Origin: Deltaproteobacteria bacterium
GTDB taxonomy: Bacteria; Desulfobacterota; DSM-4660; Desulfatiglandales; HGW-15
Direction: 5' to 3'
DNA length: 35,169 nucleotides
Assembly (NCBI GenBank): GCA_020060215.1
Contig: JAGVAP010000130.1
Coordinates: forward strand, 1 to 35,169
Position numbers and translations under genes: made by a program
Part shown: one piece after another, positions 1 to 7,839 of the stretch
Layout of the letters: each line of letters begins with the position of its first letter
Numbering within the stretch: position 1 is the first letter of the stretch
Notes under the pieces: generated by a model
Databases searched by the model: none
What the model was told of the DNA's origin: nothing
Seen by the model: the letters and a program-made list of their open reading frames with translations, nothing else

Positions 1-62
1 GAGGGGTCGACCTCGCACCCCCCGGCACCAAGTCCGTGACCCGAATTTTACCCCCCCTGAGA

Positions 63-93
63 CTGGGGCTGAACGAGATTCATTCAGCCCCAG
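63..93. other. Perfect inverted repeat in the ssb leader
   Basis: Two 11-base arms (CTGGGGCTGAA and its exact complement) flank a 9-base loop. No T-run follows on either strand, so it is not a standard intrinsic terminator. It lies about 135 bases before ssb and could be an mRNA structure, a protein-binding palindrome or the remains of a terminator of an upstream gene outside the window. Only the inverted repeat itself is seen; its role is open. Confidence 0.4.
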
Positions 94-227
94 ACAATGC
101 TCGAACGGGGGTATCCGACCTCAGCCCATAGGAGACTATGGACCGGAGGAGAGGGGGGAGAAAAACCATTGCGACAGGTCGCCGGAAACCGTTTTTTGAT
201 CACCTGAGATCACGAGGAGGAAAAACC

Positions 228-596
228 ATGCTCAATACCGTGGCCATAATCGGCCGGCTCGGCGCCGACCCCGAGATCCGCTACACCCCCTCCGGGGTAC
301 CGATCGCCAATTTCAGGATCGCCGTCAACGAATTCTGGACCGGCCAGAACGGGGAAAAGCAGGAGAGGACTCACTGGTTCTCCTGCATCGCCTGGAAGAA
401 CCTGGCCGAGGTTGCTGAGAAGTATCTCTCCAAGGGCTCCCAGATAGGCATCTCCGGATCCCTCCGGCAGAAGACCTGGCAAACCGATGCAGGGGAGACC
501 CGCTCCATGGTGGAGATCGTCGTCCGGAACCTGACCATGCTGGACAGGAGGAAGGAAGAGACGCCCGCGGTTGCCGATGAAGACATCCCCTTTTGA
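228..596 (+). CDS. ssb: Single-stranded DNA-binding protein
   Basis: A 122-residue SSB that coats single-stranded DNA during replication, recombination and repair. Residues 1-105 form one OB fold, with the typical opening N-x-V-x-x-I-G-R-L and the segment around WFSCIAW. The acidic tail ends in DEDIPF, the conserved tip that docks partner proteins. The linker between fold and tail is very short compared with the roughly 170-residue E. coli form. The start at 228 is chosen because a strong GAGGAGG ribosome site lies just upstream; an in-frame upstream ATG at 138 would add 30 arginine-rich residues that do not belong to the family. A small HTH gene follows closely. The pairing of a short SSB with an excisionase-like HTH is common on integrated elements, but no integrase is seen here. 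Confidence 0.95.
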   Translation: MLNTVAIIGRLGADPEIRYTPSGVPIANFRIAVNEFWTGQNGEKQERTHWFSCIAWKNLAEVAEKYLSKGSQIGISGSLRQKTWQTDAGETRSMVEIVVRNLTMLDRRKEETPAVADEDIPF

Positions 597-632
597 GTGG
601 TCCATTGAAAAACGCCTGACTGCAACTGACAG

Positions 633-854
633 ATGACGGAAAACAGACCCATGGCGGACGCCAACCATCTGAAGCAGTACTTCCGAGTCGACGAGGTGGC
701 CGAGTACTTCGCCGTCTCGGTCAGGACCGTCTACCGCCTCATCGATGAGGGGGAGCTCAAGCGGACCAAGATCCGGGGGTGCTTGAGGATACCGCTGTGG
801 GAGATCGAGAGATATGAGAAGGAGCTTGAAAGCGGGATGAAGGACTTGATCTGA
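633..854 (+). CDS. Small helix-turn-helix DNA-binding protein (excisionase/HTH_17 type)
   Basis: A 73-residue protein made almost entirely of one HTH domain. Residues 17-65 read as the family pattern: a first helix (RVDEVAEYFAVS), the recognition helix (VRTVYRLIDEGEL), then a basic wing and a W-E-I-x-R-Y segment. Such proteins act as excisionases, recombination directionality factors or small transcription regulators. Neither the ATG at 633 nor the in-frame ATG at 651 has a convincing ribosome site, so the start is uncertain; the domain is complete from either. It sits 36 bases after ssb on the same strand and may be co-transcribed with it. No recombinase or attachment site is visible nearby, so its target is unknown. 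Confidence 0.75.
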   Translation: MTENRPMADANHLKQYFRVDEVAEYFAVSVRTVYRLIDEGELKRTKIRGCLRIPLWEIERYEKELESGMKDLI

Positions 855-1183
855 CCACTAAAGCCATCATTAGTGCCTGGCGAGTCTAAATCGGATGCGA
901 TGATCGGCCTCCAATAATACTCTTTCCCCCTAATAGCAAACCCTCATGGGTTTCCCTACCATGTGACGTTGACGTTATGTTTACCGACACGAACGAAAGG
1001 GCAATGACCCGGGCAAAGGGGTAGCGCCGAAATGGTTTCACCGGCAGGCGGAACAAAGCAGAGCGTCAGGAGCGGAAGACCGCGGTCGTTTAGGGTAATC
1101 AAGGCGCGGCATCGGCCATGGTTCCTCAAGCCTCACCATGGTCAAGCGGAGTGCCTGATGAGAAAACTATAAGGAGGGATGCG
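855..1183. other. Intergenic stretch without a supported gene
   Basis: About 330 bases. It holds a tandem TGACGT-TGACGT near 964-976 and a possible upstream in-frame extension of the next gene. No terminator with a T-run, no tRNA and no conserved ORF could be supported on either strand. Confidence 0.5.
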
Positions 1184-2326
1184 ATGAACGTACCCATGAA
1201 TGAATTCCTGAAGGAGATCTTGGAGCCTCGCGAATCTCCTTGCCTCTCGCTTTACCAACCCACCCATCGACATCATCCGGACAACCAGCAGGATCCCATT
1301 CGTTTCCGGAATCTGGTCAAGGCACTGGAGGGATCGCTGCAGCAGAAGTACCCGGACCGGCAGATCCAGGCCCTGTTGGAGCCGTTCCATCGTTTAGGCA
1401 GGGATCGCGAATTCTGGAACCACACATTGGATGGTCTCGCTGTCCTGGGGGCGCCCGGTTTCTTCCGGGTCCACCGGCTCCATCGGCAGGTCCCCGAACT
1501 CTCGATCGTGGCCGAAAGTTTCCATGCCAAACCCCTGATCCGGATCCTTCAATCCGTCGATCGCTATCAGGTTCTCCTCCTGAACAGGCGCGAAGTGAAA
1601 CTATTTGAGGGCAATCGTGATGTCATCGACCAGATCGATCCGGCAAAGGGCGTTCCACGAACCATCGAAGAAGCGTTGGGGTCGGAGTTAACCGAGCCGC
1701 ACCTGACGGTGGCCTCCTACGGGGATGGGGTGAAAGGGGCGGCAATGCACCACGGCCATGGAGGGAGGAAGGAAGAATTGGATATCGATGCCGAGCGCTT
1801 CTTTCGCGCCGTGGATCGCGCCGTCTGGGAACACCACTCGAAACCCTCCGGTCTGCCCTTGCTCCTGGCGACCCTGCCTGAATACCACCATCTCTATCGC
1901 AAGGTCAGCCGCAACCCGAACCTGGCAGGTGGAATCGACATTCATTTCGAGGCAGGAGCCGACGAGCTTCGCAAGAAGAGTTGGGGTGTTCTGGAACCGT
2001 TCTTTCTTCAGAGGCTGAACGGGCTGGTCGAGGAGTTCGGGACCGGAAGATCCAGAGGGCTTGGATCGGACGATCTGCCTGAGATCGCCGCAGCAGCGGG
2101 GGCCGGACGAGTCGATACGCTTCTGATCGAAGCCGGCAGGGTGATCCCCGGCCGGATCGCCGCACCAGCCGGAGGATTGAAAACTGACGATCTGGACCAC
2201 CCGGAAGTGGACGACCTGCTGGACGACCTGGGCGAAAGAGTCTTGAAGTCTGGAGGGCATGTCGTGGTGGTCCCCGCTGAGCGGATGCCGACGCGGACGG
2301 GTGCGGCAGCAATTTACCGGTTCTAA
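1184..2326 (+). CDS. baeRF3-like protein (bacterial archaeo-eukaryotic release factor family)
   Basis: A 380-residue soluble protein. The opening (NEFLKEILEPRESPCLSLYQP), the middle segment on binding or reading (YQVLLLNRREVKLFEG) and the C-terminal part with a KSGGHVVVVPAERMP segment match what I recall of the baeRF family 3, relatives of the eRF1 peptidyl-tRNA hydrolase fold. Members are thought to act on stalled ribosomes, but the biochemical role is not settled. The start at 1184 is chosen for the AAGGAGGGATGCG ribosome site directly before it; an in-frame upstream ATG at 1118 lacks one. There is no co-directional neighbour within 300 bases on either side, so it appears monocistronic. The family call rests on recognition of the pattern and is moderately sure. 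Confidence 0.65.
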   Translation: MNVPMNEFLKEILEPRESPCLSLYQPTHRHHPDNQQDPIRFRNLVKALEGSLQQKYPDRQIQALLEPFHRLGRDREFWNHTLDGLAVLGAPGFFRVHRLHRQVPELSIVAESFHAKPLIRILQSVDRYQVLLLNRREVKLFEGNRDVIDQIDPAKGVPRTIEEALGSELTEPHLTVASYGDGVKGAAMHHGHGGRKEELDIDAERFFRAVDRAVWEHHSKPSGLPLLLATLPEYHHLYRKVSRNPNLAGGIDIHFEAGADELRKKSWGVLEPFFLQRLNGLVEEFGTGRSRGLGSDDLPEIAAAAGAGRVDTLLIEAGRVIPGRIAAPAGGLKTDDLDHPEVDDLLDDLGERVLKSGGHVVVVPAERMPTRTGAAAIYRF

Positions 2327-2368
2327 GATGCCCGAGGCAGGTAGAATCGTGTCATGAACCGGGGCATC
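2327..2368 (+). terminator. Possible hairpin after the baeRF3-like gene
   Basis: GATGCCC and GGGGCATC flank about 27 bases directly after the stop codon. No T-run follows, so termination here would be weak or factor-dependent. Confidence 0.25.
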
Positions 2369-2555
2369 TCCGGTGGTTGGGAGATCAGGAGAGGGAGATA
2401 TGGATGAACGAGATCAGGCAGAGAAACCTTCAGCACATTCATGTGGCCAACGTGAGTTCGACAAGCAGAAATGCCCCTGATACCCACCCATGGATGCAAC
2501 CTTCGATTGCCGCTTTTCCACACCACCCCGATCAAACTATGTCGCACCCCAGGCA

Positions 2556-2975
2556 TCACTTCACCACGAGCACGGAGCAGGGCGCAAGTCTGACGAGTCC
2601 CTGGCAAGTGCCGCCCATGACGCGCTCGTAAAGGGCGGAGTGACCCATGAAGCCTATCACCAGTACGTCAAAACCATGCCTCTTGATGAACTCGACAATA
2701 CTCTTCACTTCATGGCCGACGATCATGTGGGGCGTAATTTCAACGCCCGCCTTTGCCGCCAATTCCCTTGCCTTCCGGATCGCATCCCCGAATCGACCGT
2801 TCGCCGCAGCCTTCTCTTCTATGACTTCTCCGATCGTTCCCGCATAGTGCGGCACTTCTTCAACCGATATCGTGTGGAGCGGCACCGCATAAGCCTTCGA
2901 CAGATCAACCGCTTGTGCCAGCGCCTTGAATGAGCCTTCAGAGCCGTCCAGTCCATGGAGTATCTTTTTATACAT
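2556..2975 (-). CDS. Universal stress protein (UspA family)
   Basis: A 139-residue single Usp domain, the normal family length. It opens with the usual K-K-I-L-x-x-x-D-G-S-E strand and ends with the ATP-binding loop pattern G-x2-G-x9-G-x-C/S (GFMGHSALYERVMGGTC) and the final strand SVLVVK. Such proteins bind ATP and support survival under stress. Its ATG overlaps the antiporter stop by 8 bases, with the ribosome site inside the antiporter 3' end, so translation is probably coupled. It is the last gene of the operon led by fluoride riboswitch R1. Usp genes are, as I recall, among the genes reported behind crcB-motif RNAs, which fits. It may be a soluble regulator of the adjoining antiporter; that is inference. 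Confidence 0.9.
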   Translation of the reverse strand: MYKKILHGLDGSEGSFKALAQAVDLSKAYAVPLHTISVEEVPHYAGTIGEVIEEKAAANGRFGDAIRKARELAAKAGVEITPHMIVGHEVKSIVEFIKRHGFDVLVIGFMGHSALYERVMGGTCQGLVRLAPCSVLVVK

Positions 2976-4107
2976 GGTTTTCCTCCTCTTCTTTGAACTC
3001 CGGTTGGAAAAACTTCTGGGCGATCAGCGTGGGCACGACCGCGCTACCGATCACCGCGGTCACAAGAATCGTGTATTGATCCTGGTCGATGATTCCATTG
3101 GTGAGCCCGAACAGGGCCGAAATGGTCCCAAACGTAAGTCCCGTACACATCATGAGGGTGGTGTACATCCCTTCCTTCTTCTCGAATCTGAATGCCTTCG
3201 TCAGGGGCAGGATGCCGACAAATTTTGTGAGCATCTTCACGCCCAGCAACACCGCAATTAGCCCAAGGGCTGAAATCACCGTCTCAAACTTGACGAGGGA
3301 GCCGGCCTTGAGAAAATAGAAAGGGGTGAGAAGAGCAAAGGCTATCACCCTCATCCTCTGGGCGAGAACCCTTTCCCTGAGGAAGAACGGCGCCAGCACC
3401 ATGCCCACGAGGTAGGCGGGGAGAACCGCCTCACTCTTGGCCATGTTCCCAAGCCCTCCCAGAAAGAATAAAACGAGCAGGATGAATTTCGTTTCCGGTT
3501 CGTTGATCCGGCTCCCCACCTTGGCAAAATACCACGGTACGAATTTGGGAAGCAACCACATGGCCAGTGCCGTCACCACCATGAACAGGACGAGCCACAT
3601 ATTGTAGTTCGCGAAAACAATTCCCAGGGCGAGTACTGTTCCGATGTCATTGATGAAGCACGCTGCCAGGATGATCTTTCCCATATCGGTCCGATTGAAA
3701 CCGGTCTCCACCATCACCGCGTAAACGACCGCCACGGAGGTGGTTGACAGGGCAATGCCCGCAATCTGGGCCTGGGGCCAGGGCCAGTCAAGAACATAAC
3801 GAGCGAACGCAAGGACGCCTAGATAAGGCGCAAGAAAGCCGACCGCACCGATTGTCGTGCTCGACCAGAAGTGCTTTCGGATGACGGCCGGATCGATCTC
3901 CGCTCCAGCAAGAAAGGTGAGAAGGATCGCCCCGACTCCGGCCAGGTAGTTGACCCAGGGGGTTGGAAACAATCCCAGTGAATTTCCTGCCAAGGCGCCG
4001 ATCACGATTTCGACCAGGGTTACCGAGATCTTTATTCTTATGGATATAAGCGACGCGACCAGTGCAAGACCGATCCAGAGAGCGGACTGAAACCAAAGGT
4101 TTTCCAT
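2968..4107 (-). CDS. Cation:proton antiporter (CPA family, ND motif)
   Basis: A 379-residue polytopic membrane protein with about 11-13 hydrophobic segments and no soluble C-terminal KTN/TrkA domain. Residues 149-155 (ACFINDI) carry the Asn153-Asp154 ion-binding pair on the helix where electrogenic relatives have Asp-Asp. An ND pair is usual in electroneutral Na+/H+ or K+/H+ exchangers of the CPA group. The start at 4107 has AAAGGAG five bases upstream. It lies 102 bases after the HAD gene and overlaps the Usp gene. Regulation is expected through fluoride riboswitch R1. A Na+ or K+/H+ exchanger makes sense because HF entry releases protons in the cytoplasm. Ion specificity cannot be read from sequence. 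Confidence 0.88.
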   Translation of the reverse strand: MENLWFQSALWIGLALVASLISIRIKISVTLVEIVIGALAGNSLGLFPTPWVNYLAGVGAILLTFLAGAEIDPAVIRKHFWSSTTIGAVGFLAPYLGVLAFARYVLDWPWPQAQIAGIALSTTSVAVVYAVMVETGFNRTDMGKIILAACFINDIGTVLALGIVFANYNMWLVLFMVVTALAMWLLPKFVPWYFAKVGSRINEPETKFILLVLFFLGGLGNMAKSEAVLPAYLVGMVLAPFFLRERVLAQRMRVIAFALLTPFYFLKAGSLVKFETVISALGLIAVLLGVKMLTKFVGILPLTKAFRFEKKEGMYTTLMMCTGLTFGTISALFGLTNGIIDQDQYTILVTAVIGSAVVPTLIAQKFFQPEFKEEEENHV

Positions 4108-4209
4108 TCAGACTCCTTTAGAACCTCATCGCTGATTTCACGGATACCCCCCGGGACCCTGTCGGATCTGAAATGAAGGATCCGAGAATAATCCGTGGCG
4201 TTCATCACT

Positions 4210-4968
4210 TCACCGCGCCAGCACCGATTCCATGTGCTCCGTCAGCTCCCTGAAGTCGACCTTCCTCTCCATCTCTTCACTCCTTTTCTCGTCCTCTGAG
4301 TAAGAAGGGCCGAAGTGGAGATCGATCTCTATCGCTCTTTCGCTGCAATACCGATCCAATGAGCTCTTCGTCATGCTCCCGATGAGGAAGGCCCCTGCCT
4401 TTGCGCCCCATTCAAAATGGGGGCCGTCCCCGCCGCTGTCGCCAATGAGGACGATCCTGCCGGGCCGAATGCCGAATTGCTTCATCGCCGCTTCGGTATT
4501 CTTCGACTTATCCTCAATCTCGATGAGGTCATAAAATGTAGAATCGGTGTTCCGGCCGGGGTAACGCACCATCGGGTTTGCCGAGACAAGGGGCACTGCC
4601 GGCATGAGATGTCTCGCTAAGACCCGCTGGAAATAGCCTTGTGCGCCCGTCGTGTTGATCATGAAAAGAATGTCCCTCTCTTTGCACCATTCGATGAGCT
4701 CCGGCACACCGCTATAGGTCTCGAAGCGCCGATCGAGATAGGCATCCATCCGGTCCTGCGTGATCGGCCCCGGCAGGATGGCACCGATCCTATGGGTAGC
4801 TTCGGAAAGGGTGATCGCGTTCCCCGTGTAGTCCTTGAATATCTTCGACAGTGCCGGCTCCAGGTGGGGGTGTGTGAAAGAGATGAAATCGAAAGGGCCG
4901 CAGGGGGCAAGACATTCGTTCCAATCCGAGGAACAGATCGCCCGGTACTTTCGATGCTTCTGGTTCAT
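4210..4968 (-). CDS. HAD-superfamily hydrolase with altered catalytic motif (D-x-N)
   Basis: A 252-residue HAD-fold protein. Motif I is SSDWNE at residues 13-18, so the nucleophile Asp15 is present but the second Asp of D-x-D is Asn17. Motif II is the Thr in INTTG (about residue 106), motif III is a Lys near 154-156, and motif IV is GDSGGD at 176-181. A helical cap lies between about 30 and 95. The missing second Asp, the usual acid/base of HAD phosphatases, leaves the reaction open: a slow phosphatase, a dehalogenase-like enzyme or a binding protein. The start at 4968 is preferred because residues upstream of it run through the riboswitch leader. It is the first gene behind fluoride riboswitch R1, about 125 bases after the last terminator. 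Confidence 0.78.
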   Translation of the reverse strand: MNQKHRKYRAICSSDWNECLAPCGPFDFISFTHPHLEPALSKIFKDYTGNAITLSEATHRIGAILPGPITQDRMDAYLDRRFETYSGVPELIEWCKERDILFMINTTGAQGYFQRVLARHLMPAVPLVSANPMVRYPGRNTDSTFYDLIEIEDKSKNTEAAMKQFGIRPGRIVLIGDSGGDGPHFEWGAKAGAFLIGSMTKSSLDRYCSERAIEIDLHFGPSYSEDEKRSEEMERKVDFRELTEHMESVLAR

Positions 4969-5094
4969 GGATTTACTTTCTTCCCCGGTCCCGGCTCCGA
5001 TCTCGGCATAATTTGCGATGCGCCCCAGCTCCGGAAATCTTTCGGGAGTATTCCCATGTTCCCGGCTGACATGCTGGTTCCGCTTTGCTCCAAT

Positions 5095-5129
5095 AAAAAA
5101 ACTCCTGCCGATTTCACTCCGGCAGGAGT
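5095..5129 (-). terminator. R1 leader terminator B
   Basis: On the minus strand a 10-bp perfect stem (ACTCCTGCCG with its complement) and a 9-base loop are followed by six Ts. It is a strong intrinsic terminator between aptamer R1 and the HAD gene. The aptamer 3' end (ACTCCTACC) is nearly identical to the 5' arm of this hairpin, so the two could compete for the 3' arm, which would make an antiterminator. Confidence 0.8.
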
Positions 5130-5143
5130 CTATAGTTAGAGTC

Positions 5144-5202
5144 AAAAAACGCCCCCGCCAGACCTGAAACTCATGGTAGGAGTCATCAGCCTCTGGGGGC
5201 GG
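5144..5202 (-). terminator. R1 leader terminator A, sharing bases with the aptamer
   Basis: The aptamer segment CGCCCCC (5201-5195) can pair with GGGGGCG (5156-5150), extended by AGA/TCT across a short bulge, and six Ts follow at 5149-5144. The stem uses the 5' arm of an aptamer helix, so terminator and folded aptamer exclude each other. That is the usual ON-switch layout for fluoride riboswitches. Confidence 0.65.
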
Positions 5203-5223
5203 TTCCGGTGAACTCCATCACCC
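5175..5223 (-). promoter_or_regulatory. Fluoride riboswitch R1 (crcB-motif aptamer)
   Basis: The minus strand reads GGGTGATGGAGTTCACC, then a GCC/GGC helix region, then GGCTGATGACTCCTACC. These are the hallmark conserved blocks of the fluoride aptamer, in the right order and spacing. Two intrinsic terminators follow before the HAD gene. Fluoride binding should stabilise the pseudoknot, prevent termination and switch on HAD, antiporter and Usp. A TTGACT box at 5259-5264 could be the -35 element, but no convincing -10 was found at ideal spacing. Confidence 0.95.
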
Positions 5224-5282
5224 AAACTTTATAAGCAGATAATCAATATCCGAGGTGAAGTCAAGCGCTTTTCCAGGACTAA

Positions 5283-5585
5283 TCAAGGATCAGCGAGAGC
5301 ATCGCGCATTTTCAGGAGAGTGAAGCCCTGCATCCCTTTCTGGGCGTAAGCTACTTGAACCTTCGTGATCACAGGAGCGCCCTCAACGAATTCTCCCTCT
5401 TTCCGAACTCCGATGTCGCAAAGGAGCATATAAGGGTTTGCACAATGCCGGAGAGTTAGCAGGTACCTCCAAAAATCGTTGACTGTCGCCGTTCGCAGGC
5501 TAAGACCAACCTTTCCTATAGGGCGGTATTTGACTTCCTGAATGGCGTGTCTATCTGCACAAATAGTGAAAAGGAACCCTAGAGT
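5283..5585 (-). pseudogene. ORF remnant without a start codon
   Basis: An open frame of about 100 codons ends at a TGA (5285-5283) and has coding-like content, including stretches such as VNDFWRYLLTLRHCANPYML and CDIGVRKEGEFVEGAPVITK. Upstream it is closed by a TAG at 5588-5586 and no ATG or GTG with a ribosome site opens it. A short ATG frame just upstream (starting MVSLGIPKHP) ends at a TAG overlapping the beginning of this one, so a single frameshift may separate the two halves. I do not recognise the family. It lies between riboswitch R1 and the broken nhaA, which supports local decay. It could also be chance. Confidence 0.4.
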
Positions 5586-5661
5586 CTATAGGGGGTGTTT
5601 TGGGATGCCAAGGGAGACCATTGAGGAACAGAATTTCTCCTGAGTTCATTAGTTAGAACCC

Positions 5662-6822
5662 ATGAACCTAAGACAGCAAAAGCTATCCGATGCTTTCAAA
5701 GACTTTTTCGAATCGGAGAAGTCGAGTGGAATTCTTCTGATCATCTGCACCGCAACCTCCCTTTCGATCGCGAATTCATCACTTGGCGAACGATACCTAA
5801 GTTTTTGGCAAATGCATCTCGGAGGTCTCAGCATTGAGCACTGGGTAAATGAGGCGCTGATGGCGGTCTTCTTCCTGCTCGTCGGCCTGGAGCTCGAACG
5901 GGAGCTTTACATAGGCGAGCTGTCAAACCTGAAGGACGCTCTTCTTCCGATTTTTGCAGCCATCGGTGGGATGCTCACTCCTGCCCTGATTCATTATTAA
6001 CTGAACGCGGGAACGCCGACACAACCCGGTGTGGGGATTCCGATGGCAACCGACATCGCGTTTGCCCTTGGCGCTTTGTCCATTCTCGGGAACCGCATTC
6101 CCGCTTCGCTGAAAGTGTTTGTCGTGGCCTTTGCCGTCATCGACGACTTAGGTGCGATAATCGTGATTGCCGTCTTTTACACCGCGCAACTCTCGGCCGT
6201 GCATCTTGTCGGCGCCTTATCGGTATGGGGTTTGCTCGTTCTGTTGAATCGACTTCGCCTCATGTCCCTCATTCCCTACCTGCTTGGCGGCGGGCTGATG
6301 TGGTTTTTCATGCTTCGGTCGGGCGTTCACGCGACCATTGCCGGCGTTCTGCTTGCTTTTTCCATCCCATTTTCCACCAGAAATGGCGACAAGGCATCTC
6401 CGTCTCACAGGCTCGAACATTTCCTGCAAAAGCCTGTTGCGTTCATCATCTTACCTGTATTCGCGCTCGCCAATACGGGCGTTCTGGTGGGCGGGCAGTG
6501 GATGCAAGACCTGACCAACAGGAACAGTCTCGGGATCATTGCCGGGTTGCTTGTGGGCAAGTCCCTGGGAGTGACGCTCCTTTGCCTCGCCGCCGTTGCT
6601 AGCCGTGTCTCCCGTTTGCCCTCCGATTTGAACTGGCGCCACATTTTCGGCGCCGGCATTCTTGGCGGCATTGGATTTACCATGTCTATCTTCATTACCA
6701 GTCTGGCTTTTGCAGGAAACGCCGAGGCAATTAATAGTTCAAAAATGGTGATCATTTCCGCCTCGCTGATGGCAGGAATCTTCGGCTTCTTATGGCTCTG
6801 GGGTTCGGGAAGGAAGAGATAA
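5662..6822 (+). pseudogene. nhaA: Na+/H+ antiporter NhaA interrupted by an in-frame TAA
   Basis: Together the two halves give a full-length NhaA of about 386 residues. The first half (5662-6000, 112 residues) covers the N-terminal helices with the conserved VNEALMAVFFLLVGLELERE. The second resumes in the same frame after TAA at 5998-6000. It contains GIPMATDIAFALG, the essential Asp-Asp pair in FAVIDDLGAI, the GVHATIAGV helix and the C-terminal GGIGFTMSIFI. Only one codon is wrong; family members usually have an aromatic or other hydrophobic residue there. The ATG at 6031 (GIPMATD) could in principle restart translation, but would make a protein without the first helices. Either a nonsense mutation, a sequencing error or stop readthrough explains it. 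No fluoride aptamer precedes it, although nhaA genes elsewhere can have one. Confidence 0.85.
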
Positions 6823-6837
6823 CAACAGCATGGATCC

Positions 6838-7134
6838 ATGCGTTCAACCGGACGCGTAGGATGGGCGATGCCTCTTCTTGATGTGGGCACGGTCCGATGC
6901 CTGGTGGTCATCCTCTTTTTTGCCATTACTTCCCCCATCTCCGCCCACCTGATCAGCAGGGCCGCCCATTCGTCCGGTGTCCGGCTTTGCGAAAAATCGG
7001 TGGTGGACGAGATGAAAAGAGACATACTGAGTTCCCCAGTTACCTTCGATCTCTCGATGGTGAAGGAGTCCCGGAAGTCCCTCTTTCGTGCCCTATGCGT
7101 GCTCGATCACAACCAGATTTTCGATATCCGTTGA
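6838..7134 (+). pseudogene. MnhG/PhaG-like subunit fragment (N-terminally truncated)
   Basis: A 98-residue frame. The segment LVVILFFAITSPISAHLISR followed by AAHSSGV matches the third transmembrane helix and C-terminal end of the MnhG/PhaG subunit of multisubunit Na+/H+ antiporters. The first two helices with the R-x-P-D-x-x-x-R-x-H-A motif are missing; in their place are about 19 residues running back almost to the nhaA stop. No other mnh/mrp subunit gene is near. This looks like a leftover of a larger antiporter operon. The C-terminal 35 residues are not recognised. Confidence 0.5.
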
Positions 7135-7473
7135 CGAAACGCAAGGAAGGAGAGAAGAGATCCTGACGGAACTGCGCCTTCAAGGTGTTTTTAGACCAGA
7201 TTGTTGGTTTACAGCATGAGGAGAGTGGTGTAGACTTGATCTAATAAGCACGCGCGAAGAAATGGACTCAGGGTCCAGCAGGCGTTAGGCCTGTCTGGAG
7301 GTCAAAGCATGGAGTGGTCGGGCCGCCACCCGGGTGTAAAGCACCTCGGTGGCGGCTTTTCATTTCGAAACATGAAAGGATCGAGGAATTATTCAAAAGC
7401 AAGGGTGTAGTCGGATCTAATCCGCTACAGGAACGGGGTGGTCGGGCCGCCATCCAACAAATGGAGGATCGGC
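7135..7473 (+). promoter_or_regulatory. Structured leader region with direct repeats
   Basis: A 339-base gap. From 7264 it has a chain of hairpins: GGAC-TCAGG-GTCC (7264-7276), an AGGC/GCCT hairpin around 7279-7292, and a long terminator hairpin at 7322-7360. The 15-base sequence GTGGTCGGGCCGCCA occurs at 7314-7328, as part of the terminator 5' arm, and again at 7438-7452, just before the ribosome site of the next gene. This arrangement resembles an attenuator or riboswitch leader. It does not match the fluoride aptamer or any class I can name with confidence. Confidence 0.45.
7322..7360 (+). terminator. Strong intrinsic terminator
   Basis: GCCGCCACC pairs with GGTGGCGGC, with a nested GGTG/CACC inner stem and a TAAAG loop, then TTTTC. 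It either ends transcription of the nhaA/mnhG region or attenuates the membrane-protein gene that begins 113 bases later. Confidence 0.75.
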
Positions 7474-7794
7474 ATGAATGATCACCGTGAAATAGAACAT
7501 ACCCCTTTTTCCGCAGTTCTTCCCCGTATCTACTGGATGCTTTTCGGGAATATCATTCTTCTTCTTACAGCCCTGACGACAGCTTTGGGATCTTTTCAAA
7601 GCCTGACTGCAGCGAGCGCTGTGTTTTGGCTGAATACCGTTTGCATGGTGGTTGTACGCTATCTCGACATTCGCCATTTTCAGGGAAGCACCGTTGACGG
7701 CCAAGTGGCGACAATGGCTCACTGGAAGAAATATAGCGTGTCTCTCCTCGTAATGTCCGCATCTATCTGGGCTCTTATTTTGATGCTACAGTGA
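7474..7794 (+). CDS. Small three-helix membrane protein, unknown function
   Basis: A 106-residue protein with three predicted transmembrane segments: about 20-42 (YWMLFGNIILLLTALTTALG), 44-63 (TAASAVFWLNTVCMVVVRYL) and 84-105 (SVSLLVMSASIWALILMLQ). A short hydrophilic loop, RHFQGSTVDGQVATMAHWKK, separates the last two. The start at 7474 has GGAGG just upstream; the frame also opens 36 bases earlier but runs through the direct repeat. No family is recognised. It follows the structured leader and terminator at 7264-7360, which may control it. Its 3' end faces flgK. Confidence 0.6.
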   Translation: MNDHREIEHTPFSAVLPRIYWMLFGNIILLLTALTTALGSFQSLTAASAVFWLNTVCMVVVRYLDIRHFQGSTVDGQVATMAHWKKYSVSLLVMSASIWALILMLQ

Positions 7795-7812
7795 TATTGT
7801 CGAATATCGTCT
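7793..7812. terminator. Weak hairpin between convergent genes
   Basis: GATATT-GTCG-AATATC followed by GTCTTATT on the plus strand. It lies in the 45-base gap between the small membrane protein and the flgK 3' end. Stability is low, so it is only a possible terminator. Confidence 0.25.
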
Positions 7813-7839
7813 TATTAGCGACTCTCATATGGGCATTTC

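Noticed and set aside
138..227. N-terminal extension of ssb
   Set aside because: The added residues are Arg/Gly-rich and outside the SSB fold, and the strong ribosome site is at the ATG of 228.
1030..1080. ATGGTTTCACC segment resembling the start of a fluoride aptamer
   Set aside because: It lacks the GGCTGATGACTCC block and the first helix; no sixth aptamer could be supported here or before nhaA, the peptidase or the permease genes.
2377..2631. 84-codon plus-strand frame with a GAGAGGGAG site
   Set aside because: Its second half is antisense to the Usp gene and the sequence has no family pattern; the ribosome-like site is probably chance.
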